DNA of 64,000 nt from Pantoea sp. RIT-PI-b. GTDB lineage: Bacteria; Pseudomonadota; Gammaproteobacteria; Enterobacterales; Enterobacteriaceae. Positions 1 to 6,699 of this stretch are shown piece after piece; position 1 is the first letter of the stretch, and every line of letters starts with the position of its first letter. The stretch covers positions 558,001 through 622,000 of the forward strand of contig NZ_LGIS01000012.1 of NCBI RefSeq assembly GCF_001187905.1, given 5' to 3'. The translations under genes were made by a program, and so were the position numbers. Below the pieces are notes generated by a model, which was given only the letters and a program-made list of their open reading frames with translations, searched no databases and was not told the origin of the DNA.

Positions 1-1715
1 AGATCGATGCTGATAATGGTGGGTGCTGATTGCATTGACGTCACGAGCGCAGTGGCGTGTTTCTGCAGGCCTGGCGCAACCAGCATTAATGGGCTTGCGC
101 TATGCTCGAGCTGATAATGCGTCCTTTCGTTTGCCGCTTCGACAGAGATGGGCATATAAATATGCCCAGCCTTCAGAATCGCCAGCAGCGCAATAATAAA
201 CTCCGCACTTTTGTCGCAATAAACTGCAATAGGTTGAGGTTCAACCAGGTGAGGCATTGTATGCATTGCGATGCTGATATTTTGTGCGAGTTGGCAGGCA
301 TAGCGATCCAGTTGACGATAAGTCATGGTGGAGCCGGAATAGCTTAAGGCAATGTTTTCCGGATGCTGATGGGCGATTTGTTCAAAATGGGTCGCCAGAC
401 TTAAAGGACTTTGCTCGGTTTGATTTGCGGCGGCAGGTAATAATTGGGCAATCTCCTGATGCGTCAGCAGTGGCAATGACAGTAATGGAACATCAGGAGC
501 GGCGAGCGCATTTCTCAGTAGCTGTTGGAAATAATCTGTACAGCGACTAATTTGCGAAGCGACAAAAAACGCACTGCGGAAACGTAGGCGGAATTGCCAA
601 GCATCGGCCGTCTCTTCATACTCTAGCGATAAATTAATGCCGCCTAAATCACAATAATAGTCATGGAGAGGTGTACTCACGCATGAGTTAAAAGTGAAGG
701 AAGTGGTGCGTAAGTCCGTTTGTGCAAAGGCAACTTGCAGATTACGGCAGCCGCTATATTGCAAAATTTTATGAGTGGGTAGTTCATTAAGGTAGCTGCC
801 GTTTGTCGGATGTTGTTTTCGCAAAAGTGTTTTGGCACGCTGGCAGAGATCATTTAGTGTTGTAGTCGCTTGCAGGCTGACTGGCATCAGGCTGGTATTG
901 ATTTGAGCACCCAGTTGCAAGTCGGCGGCCTGACGGATTGATACGGGATAAAATAACGTCAAATCACTCTGTCCGGCACAGCGTGCCAGCAGAGTTCCCC
1001 AAACCTGAGAAAATAGAATAAAAGGGCGATAAGAGTATTGTGTAATTTCAGACCAGTTTTGTTTTTCGAGATTGAAGCGTAATTCGGAAATGGCCTGGCG
1101 ATCGGAGGATTGATTTTGCTGCTCATTAACAAATGGCAAAGTGTAGTTTTCAGCTTCGCCCGAGGCCATTTGCTGCCAAAATTGTTGGGTTGACAGGTCG
1201 TCTAAGTTTTTTACATGATCGTGAAGATAGCTATTTGTTTTAGCGATGCTTTGATATTTTTCTTCGCAGCGATAATCAGGATCATTGTAGTATTGACTGA
1301 TTTTGTTAATGATGTTTTTAAACTGATTACCATCCAAAAGAATATGGTGAAACACCAATGTCAATGAGGTGTTGCTGGTGTCTGTTTCTTGCAAAAGAAT
1401 ACGATAAAGCGGGCCGGAAGTTAAGGTGAAAGGCGTTTGAATTAAACTGTTTAATTGCTCACTGTCAGTATAGTGAATGATGTTAATTTCAGGAGATAAT
1501 GTTTCCCAACAAGGCTCCCCATCATTGATCTGAATTTGGCTATTAAAGATATTATGCTCGCTAAAAAAACGGCGCATGCCTGACTGAAACTGATTTAAAT
1601 TGAAGTCACCCTGAATGTGTTGAGTGAATGAAATATTGTATTCGCTGCTGTCAGGATTTAACTGGTGGTCATGCCAAAAAAGCAAAGAGTAAGGGCTTAA
1701 AGGGATTGAATGCAT
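1..1715 (-). CDS. Nonribosomal peptide synthetase, N-terminal part (condensation then adenylation domain), truncated by window edge
   Basis: Reading the minus strand from the ATG at 1715 gives an uninterrupted frame of 571 codons to the left edge, so the C-terminus is missing. A Shine-Dalgarno AAGGA lies about 8 bases before the ATG. The first ~430 residues are a condensation domain. The active-site motif HHILLDG (HHxxxDG) is intact at residues 123-129, and QLGAQINTSLMPV fits the later C-domain motif usually written GxFVNT. An LPLLT-type linker leads into an adenylation domain with core motif A1 (MTYRQL, 464-469) and A2 (LKAGHIYMPIS, 514-524). A3 onward, including the substrate-pocket residues, is off the edge, so the amino acid cannot be predicted. 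It follows a GNAT-like gene by 31 bases, probably in one operon. Base composition is more AT-rich than the flanking core genes, suggesting acquisition. The family call is firm; the product is unknown. Confidence 0.9.
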   Translation of the reverse strand, partial: MHSIPLSPYSLLFWHDHQLNPDSSEYNISFTQHIQGDFNLNQFQSGMRRFFSEHNIFNSQIQINDGEPCWETLSPEINIIHYTDSEQLNSLIQTPFTLTSGPLYRILLQETDTSNTSLTLVFHHILLDGNQFKNIINKISQYYNDPDYRCEEKYQSIAKTNSYLHDHVKNLDDLSTQQFWQQMASGEAENYTLPFVNEQQNQSSDRQAISELRFNLEKQNWSEITQYSYRPFILFSQVWGTLLARCAGQSDLTLFYPVSIRQAADLQLGAQINTSLMPVSLQATTTLNDLCQRAKTLLRKQHPTNGSYLNELPTHKILQYSGCRNLQVAFAQTDLRTTSFTFNSCVSTPLHDYYCDLGGINLSLEYEETADAWQFRLRFRSAFFVASQISRCTDYFQQLLRNALAAPDVPLLSLPLLTHQEIAQLLPAAANQTEQSPLSLATHFEQIAHQHPENIALSYSGSTMTYRQLDRYACQLAQNISIAMHTMPHLVEPQPIAVYCDKSAEFIIALLAILKAGHIYMPISVEAANERTHYQLEHSASPLMLVAPGLQKHATALVTSMQSAPTIISID

Positions 1716-1746
1716 GGTTTTTTCCTTACGAAATTGGTGTGATAAT

Positions 1747-2631
1747 TTACCGGCGCTCTAAACGACTTATCCATATATGGTCAGGGTTAATATCCAGCTC
1801 TTTTCCATGATGGAATGAGAGTAATAAATTGAGCGGCTTAAGATTGATGAGGTGTGGAATATGTACCGTTAATTGTGTAAAGCGGGACTTAGGGAGTAAC
1901 ACTTTACAATAGCAATGGAAAGCACGACTGGCTTGTATCGCCCATTGAAAGATTTCATTACTGGTGTGCGAGAGTTCCAGTATCTCTACATAGTCATCCG
2001 TTAATCCCAACACACAGTAAAAGTCGTCATGTTGGAGGAAGTAAAAACGTCTATACAGTGGGTTTTTCTGCAGATACGCAAAATAATCCTGATCTTTTAG
2101 GCGGCCAAGGTTATTTGAAAAAAATACTTTCCCTAATTCCTCGGGGTTAATTTCATCGAAATGAGTTGATAAATTATTAGGCTGCAAAAGAGTATCAATA
2201 AAGGGAATGATGTAATTACTGGTGAGAGTGTATTTATCAAATATTTTTTTATAGATGGCTATTTTACGGTCATCCGAATAACAGATAACCATATCCGTAT
2301 TTTGCTGATGCCCAGCCAGGAGTAAATCTTTCAAAAGCTTTGGGGATTTGACTGTGTCATCAATGCCTAAATCACCAATTATATTGGCTGTGCGATACTG
2401 GTTGTTATAAGAGAATGAATAAAGCGTGGAAACAATAATACCTTGTGTAACAAGATTGTCCTGATGACGAAAGGTGCGTTTTGTTGGTTTTTTGAAGCGG
2501 TCAATATCAATGAGGTGTTTCCAGATGAAAAAATCTTTTCCGCCTAAATCGCGGCCGTAGAAGTGGCTTATAATTTCATAGTCGGTTTCGAAAAGATGAG
2601 AAGGTGATAAGTAATTGATTACCTTTTCCAT
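1747..2631 (-). CDS. Hypothetical protein with degenerate GNAT-like (acyltransferase-fold) central region
   Basis: A 294-residue protein I do not recognise as a named family. Residues ~62-140 read like a GNAT core: a beta strand, then NIIGDLGIDDTVKSPKLL where the acyl-CoA loop should be, a helix, then MVICYSDDRKIAIYKKIF, which resembles the 'N..s..iYkk.GF' end of GNAT domains. The usual Q/RxxGxG/A acyl-CoA loop is not recognisable (TVKSPKLL occupies it), so activity is doubtful or the substrate is unusual. The C-terminal ~140 residues are rich in aromatic residues and unassigned. There is no signal peptide or clear membrane segment. The gene lies 31 bases upstream of the NRPS gene on the same strand, in AT-rich DNA, which suggests a role in tailoring or priming the peptide. 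That role is inference from position and a weak fold resemblance only. Confidence 0.7.
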   Translation of the reverse strand: MEKVINYLSPSHLFETDYEIISHFYGRDLGGKDFFIWKHLIDIDRFKKPTKRTFRHQDNLVTQGIIVSTLYSFSYNNQYRTANIIGDLGIDDTVKSPKLLKDLLLAGHQQNTDMVICYSDDRKIAIYKKIFDKYTLTSNYIIPFIDTLLQPNNLSTHFDEINPEELGKVFFSNNLGRLKDQDYFAYLQKNPLYRRFYFLQHDDFYCVLGLTDDYVEILELSHTSNEIFQWAIQASRAFHCYCKVLLPKSRFTQLTVHIPHLINLKPLNLLLSFHHGKELDINPDHIWISRLERR

Positions 2632-3007
2632 ATGATTTTTTCCATTACGTGCTACAGCATTGAGTTTCCTTTTTGCGAAAAATAGATTTATTTAATAATG
2701 AAATCAATGAGGTTTCACTGGTGCTCACTGCTTTTTTAAAACGGTTACTGAAAGCATTGCAAGTGAAAATTCTGAATGTTTCTGAGAGTTATTTATAAAA
2801 AAGGAAAATATGAGATCCAGGTTGGGTTAGTAATGGTTTTTTTGCTGTTGATATCAGCCTGGTCTGTTTTTACTGTAAATTTTCTGTGAAATTTAAAACT
2901 TTAAGAATGACATTTTTGGTTAAAAAATCTTATTTAAGATGCAGGTTTTTTTAGTTTGTCATAGTGGAAGGCTTACATTGCGCGGCTAATCCGCGCATTT
3001 GATAAAG
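2632..3007. other. AT-rich intergenic region upstream of the NRPS operon
   Basis: This 376-base stretch has no credible gene. It is conspicuously AT-rich with several T/A runs, unlike the flanking lysO. It presumably holds the promoter of the GNAT-like/NRPS pair, which reads leftward, and the 3' end of the lysO transcript. I could not pick a convincing -35/-10 pair. A short GC stem (TGCGCGG/CCGCGCA, 2979-2997) just after lysO may end its transcript but has no clear T run. Confidence 0.6.
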
Positions 3008-3904
3008 TCAGGCCGAGAACAGCGCAATAAGGATCGGCGCCAGCAAGCTCATAATAAAACCGTGCACAATAGCGGCAGGCACTATTTCCATGCCGCCGGT
3101 GCGTTGCAGGATGGGCAGGGTGAAATCCATTGAGGTAGCGCCGCTTAAGCCCAGCGTCATACTGCGCTGACGGGTAATTAACAGCGGGATCAACATGATG
3201 GTGATCAGTTCGCGCAGCAGATCGTTGAAGAAGGCGGCGCTGCCAATCACCGGGCCGAACGATTCACTCATCAGGATGCCGGAAAGTGAATACCAGCCGA
3301 AACCGCTGGCTAACGCCAGACCGGTTTTGATCGGCAGATCCAGCAGCAGCGCTGCAATCATGCCGCCGACCAGCGCGCTACACAGGGAGACCAGCGCCAC
3401 CACCATGCCGCGCCGATTAATGGTGATCTGACGCAGTGTCATGCCGCTGCTGCGCAGCTGAATGCCGACCAGCAATAGCATCAGCATTAAAGCGTATTCG
3501 CTAATGGTCGATGCATGGCGCAGCGGCGCCCATTGGCTCAGTCCCAGCAGAAAACCCGCCAGCACCGATCCGCACAGCTTGAGCGACTCCAGCGCCATGT
3601 GCAGACGTGACGGTAGCGCTTGGGGTTTGTGCTGATGTCGCCACGGCCAACGCCGCTCGAGCAGCCAAAATGCCAGCAGCGAGCAGGCCAGAATGCTCAG
3701 CATGCTCACCAACGCAATGTGGAAAATGGCGAGCAGATTACTGCTTAGGTTATCGAGAAATGCCAGGCTGGTGCCCATAAAGAACAGAATGATATAAACC
3801 AGCGCGCTCAGCGTGCGGCCTACAGCGTGCAAAAGGGTGGTGTGTCGCAGCGGCAGCAGATAGCCGAGAATCAGCGGCAACAGGATGATGATCAATCCGT
3901 ACAT
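3008..3904 (-). CDS. lysO: L-lysine exporter LysO (YbjE)
   Basis: Inner-membrane exporter that in E. coli expels L-lysine and the toxic analogue thialysine. The 298 residues (E. coli about 299) are almost entirely hydrophobic segments, with an N-terminal half (MYGLIIILLPLILGYLLP) and a C-terminal half containing the conserved stretch GFGWYSLSG, both typical of the LysO/DUF340 family. The start at 3904 places the first transmembrane helix immediately, as in the family. It is divergent from ybjD across a 137-base gap, as lysO and ybjD are near neighbours in E. coli, although aqpZ, which lies between them there, is absent here. In E. coli it is under ArgP/lysine control; I did not locate such a site. 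It marks the right boundary of the accessory AT-rich segment. Confidence 0.95.
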   Translation of the reverse strand: MYGLIIILLPLILGYLLPLRHTTLLHAVGRTLSALVYIILFFMGTSLAFLDNLSSNLLAIFHIALVSMLSILACSLLAFWLLERRWPWRHQHKPQALPSRLHMALESLKLCGSVLAGFLLGLSQWAPLRHASTISEYALMLMLLLVGIQLRSSGMTLRQITINRRGMVVALVSLCSALVGGMIAALLLDLPIKTGLALASGFGWYSLSGILMSESFGPVIGSAAFFNDLLRELITIMLIPLLITRQRSMTLGLSGATSMDFTLPILQRTGGMEIVPAAIVHGFIMSLLAPILIALFSA

Positions 3905-4041
3905 GTTGGGTTTCTATCCATGTTTGAAGGGCTGCAACGCTAGCGAAAAACGTTTGAAGTGTAAACCTTTTCTCCCGTGGCTGACTTGACCAACGCAGCG
4001 TGGCAGACCATGCTCAGGCAAAGTAGCAGATGGATTGTATG

Positions 4042-5682
4042 ATGATTCTGGAACATATCGATATTCATGGTTTTCGCGGCATTAATCGGCTGTCATTGCC
4101 GCTGACTGATACCAATCTGTTGATTGGCGAAAATGCCTGGGGTAAATCGAGCCTGCTGGATGCATTGACGCTGTCGCTGGCGCCCGCAGCGGAACCCTAT
4201 CAATTCACGGAACACGATTTTCACTTTCCTCCCGGCGATCTCGATGCCCGCATGCGTCAGCTGCAACTGGTATTCCGTTTCCGCAGCCAGAAAGACGATG
4301 ACAACGCGCTGTTCGCGCCTTTTTGGCAGCACGATGAAAAGGGACGCTTTGTCCGTTTCAGCACGCGGGCAAAACGTCACGAGCAAGGGGTAAAAACCAC
4401 CTGGCGGTTTATCGATCAACGCGGCGATGTGTTACCGATGGCGGGCACCGACGCGGCACTGGCACATTTGCGCGCTTACTATCCGGTGTTGCGTTTACGC
4501 GATGCCCGTTTTGGTCGTCGCGCCCGGCACGCAGACAACGATACGGAACGGCGCGCCACAACCTTGACGGCATTAGCACAGGAAGTGGAAAAGCTGACGC
4601 GTGATTTGGTGGTGCGTCCACAAACCTTGAGTGATGATCTGCTGCGGCAGGGTTTGCATACCATGCAGCAACTGCTGGAACACTATTTTTTGGTGCAACA
4701 GTCGGGCAGCAGTGCCGCGCGGGTTGCGCCGGAACTGCGTGATGGCAGCCAGGGCTGGCGCTCGCTGGATAAGCTCAACCATCTGATAGCCGGAACCGAA
4801 TCACGCAGTCGTCAGGTGATTCTGTTGCGGATGTTCTCGTTGTTAATTCAGGCACACGGCAATGAAGCGTTGCCCGCAGGCGCACATCCGTTGCTGCTGG
4901 TGGAGGATCCGGAAACGCGTTTGCATCCCATTATGCTCTCCGTGGCCTGGAATCTACTGGAGCTGATGCCGCTGCAAAAAATCGCCACCACCAATTCGGG
5001 CGAACTGCTGTCGCAGGTACCGCTGGAGAATATTTGTCGTCTGGTGCGTGAACCGGCGCGCGTGGCGGCCTGGCGTATTGGCCCGGAAGGGTTGAGTGCC
5101 GAAGAGAGTCGCCGCATCGGTTTTCACATCCGCGTTAATCGCCCCTCAGCGCTGTTTGCCCGCTGCTGGCTGCTGGTAGAGGGTGAAACCGAAGTGTGGA
5201 TTATCAATGAACTGGCGCGACAGCGTGGCTATCACTTTGCGGCGGAGGGGGTAAAAGTGATCGAGTTTGCGCAGTCCGGTCTTAAGCCGCTGCTGAAGTA
5301 TGCCCAGCGCATGGGGATTGCCTGGCATGTGCTCACTGATGGCGACCAGGCCGGCAGTAAATATGCGGCTACCGCACGCAGCCAACTGCCGTCGCACGGT
5401 GTGGAAGCGGACCATCTCACTCAATTTCCTGCGCCAGATATTGAACATTTTCTGTATAAGCAGGGTTTTAGCGATGTTTATCATCATACGGCGCACCTGC
5501 CGTTAAACGCGCCGATGAATACGCGGCGTATTATTAGTAAAGCCATACAGCATAGCTCGAAACCTGAGCTGGCGATTGCCATCGCGATGGCTGCGGCTGA
5601 ACGCGGGCCACAGGCGATTCCGCCGCTGTTAGATCAGCTATTTGCGCGCGTGATGTGGCTGGCACGCGGTCGGGCGGATTGA
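4042..5682 (+). CDS. ybjD: OLD-family ATP-dependent endonuclease YbjD (ATPase + TOPRIM)
   Basis: Overcoming-lysogenization-defect (OLD) family protein: an SMC/RecF-like ATPase joined to a TOPRIM nuclease domain. Walker A is GENAWGKSS (residues 29-37), and LLLVEDPETRLHPI supplies the Walker B/D-loop region typical of the group. The TOPRIM half starts near residue 374 (LLVEGETEVWII) and has an HVLTDGD acidic motif near 430. Length is 546 residues against about 552 in E. coli. I chose ATG 4042 because the family starts MILE; upstream in-frame ATGs at 4030 and 4039 are possible. The cellular role of YbjD is not well established, and OLD relatives act in phage defence. It ends before a strong stem-loop at 5705-5738 that also faces cspD. 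Confidence 0.93.
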   Translation: MILEHIDIHGFRGINRLSLPLTDTNLLIGENAWGKSSLLDALTLSLAPAAEPYQFTEHDFHFPPGDLDARMRQLQLVFRFRSQKDDDNALFAPFWQHDEKGRFVRFSTRAKRHEQGVKTTWRFIDQRGDVLPMAGTDAALAHLRAYYPVLRLRDARFGRRARHADNDTERRATTLTALAQEVEKLTRDLVVRPQTLSDDLLRQGLHTMQQLLEHYFLVQQSGSSAARVAPELRDGSQGWRSLDKLNHLIAGTESRSRQVILLRMFSLLIQAHGNEALPAGAHPLLLVEDPETRLHPIMLSVAWNLLELMPLQKIATTNSGELLSQVPLENICRLVREPARVAAWRIGPEGLSAEESRRIGFHIRVNRPSALFARCWLLVEGETEVWIINELARQRGYHFAAEGVKVIEFAQSGLKPLLKYAQRMGIAWHVLTDGDQAGSKYAATARSQLPSHGVEADHLTQFPAPDIEHFLYKQGFSDVYHHTAHLPLNAPMNTRRIISKAIQHSSKPELAIAIAMAAAERGPQAIPPLLDQLFARVMWLARGRAD

Positions 5683-5704
5683 GGAAAGAGGAACGTCGCC
5701 AAAT

Positions 5705-5738
5705 AAAAATGCCAGCGTCTGCGGCTGGCATTTTTTTC
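5705..5738. terminator. Bidirectional intrinsic terminator between ybjD and cspD
   Basis: A stem TGCCAGC (5710-5716) pairs with GCTGGCA (5724-5730) around a 7-base loop. It is flanked by A-rich sequence on the left and seven T on the right, so it can stop ybjD reading rightward and cspD reading leftward. Confidence 0.85.
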
Positions 5739-5772
5739 GGGAGTGGTCAGAATGAGTGAAGTAGTCTGCGCG

Positions 5773-6000
5773 TCACGCGACCGCAGCTTGCGTGGCTTCA
5801 CAGGGCACGATCAGGCTGGCATGATTGCCTTTTGGTCCCTCATGGACATCAAACTGAACCTGCTGGCCAGCTTTCAGCGTTCTGTATCCCTCCATCTGGA
5901 TCGTGGAGTAGTGTGCGAAGATATCGTCGCCGCCGCTAATCGGACAGATAAACCCGAAGCCTTTGGCGTTGTTGAACCATTTTACTGTACCCGTCTCCAT
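5773..6000 (-). CDS. cspD: Cold-shock-like protein CspD, stationary-phase DNA replication inhibitor
   Basis: CspD is a cold-shock-domain homodimer that binds single-stranded DNA and inhibits replication in nutrient-limited or non-growing cells; it is not cold-induced. The 75-residue OB fold carries both nucleic-acid-binding motifs, KGFGFI (RNP1) and DIFAHY (RNP2 region). It has the CspD-type ending rather than the ~70-residue CspA type. The start at 6000 (METGTVKWFN) matches the family and has GAGGGA upstream; the frame extends eight codons further upstream, but this is not needed. It is divergent from clpS as in E. coli, where Lon degrades CspD. Here ybjD is its left-hand neighbour, instead of macB as in E. 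coli. Confidence 0.96.
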   Translation of the reverse strand: METGTVKWFNNAKGFGFICPISGGDDIFAHYSTIQMEGYRTLKAGQQVQFDVHEGPKGNHASLIVPCEATQAAVA

Positions 6001-6323
6001 GCTTTTACTTCCCTCGCAAGACATTTTGATAAGTAGGTGAGGTCATTGAAGCTGTGAGTCGAGCTTGTTTAAAACTCAATCAGCTTGTGTTAGTAGAATG
6101 TAGAGAAACGGACCTTATCGTCAAGCAAACGGCCCTGGCGGACGGGGATAAATTCATCAAAATTTGAGGCAGTTAACGCTATTGCAAATTTTGTGATACA
6201 GGTCGCGCATGTGCTTTTAGGGCCAGTTTTTATCAAGTGAAAACCGGCTTGACAGGCATGTTAAACTTTAAGAATGGGCGCAGAAATGTGCACAACCGTA
6301 ACGCAGAATTTCGATGGAACATT
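6001..6323. promoter_or_regulatory. Divergent cspD/clpS intergenic region with a 9-bp perfect inverted repeat
   Basis: This 323-base gap must hold the promoters of both divergent genes. CAAAATTTG at 6158-6166 is exactly repeated in inverse as CAAATTTTG at 6185-6193, separated by 18 bases. That is an operator-like arrangement with no regulator I can name. A TTGACA hexamer at 6249-6254 could be a clpS -35, but no good -10 follows at the right distance. No other gene is seen. Confidence 0.5.
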
Positions 6324-6644
6324 ATGGCAAACACAAACGACTGGCTTAATTTTGAACATCTAGCCGAAGATAAAGTACGCGAAGGGTTAAAGCCGCCTTC
6401 AATGTATAAAGTCATTCTGAACAATGACGATTATACACCTATGGAATTTGTTATTGACGTTCTGCAAAAGTTCTTTTCTTATGATATTGAACGTGCAACG
6501 CAGCTGATGTTGAAAGTCCACTACCATGGCAAAGCAATCTGTGGTGTATTCACTGCAGAAGTCGCGGAAACCAAGGTAGCCCAGGTGAACAATTATGCAC
6601 GCGATAATGAACATCCGTTGCTGTGTACGCTAGAAAAAGCCTGA
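6324..6644 (+). CDS. clpS: ATP-dependent Clp protease adaptor ClpS (N-recognin)
   Basis: ClpS delivers proteins with destabilising N-terminal residues (Leu, Phe, Tyr, Trp) to the ClpA N-domain for degradation by ClpAP. The 106-residue product has the flexible N-terminal tail followed by the folded core. [10 protein letters not shown] holds the Asn-Asp pair that grips the alpha-amino group of the N-degron, and [14 protein letters not shown] is the conserved second half. The start at 6324 (MANTNDW) matches E. coli length and alignment; an upstream in-frame ATG at 6237 would add 29 residues with no family support. clpA follows 55 bases downstream, so the two are probably co-transcribed. Aat, which creates N-degrons, is encoded nearby at 9635. 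Confidence 0.97.
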   Translation: MANTNDWLNFEHLAEDKVREGLKPPSMYKVILNNDDYTPMEFVIDVLQKFFSYDIERATQLMLKVHYHGKAICGVFTAEVAETKVAQVNNYARDNEHPLLCTLEKA

Positions 6645-6699
6645 AGCCATCTCCATATAGGAGATAGGTTGTCAGAGCGATAATTGGGGGAGGTGCCAA

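Noticed and set aside
102..1810. Three short plus-strand frames (102-347, 284-550, 1628-1810)
   Set aside because: They lie antisense to the continuous NRPS frame, which has clear domain motifs; the plus-strand translations show no family features.
6249..6277. TTGACA at 6249 as a clpS promoter
   Set aside because: No acceptable -10 hexamer lies 16-18 bases downstream; noted only as a possibility in the region entry.
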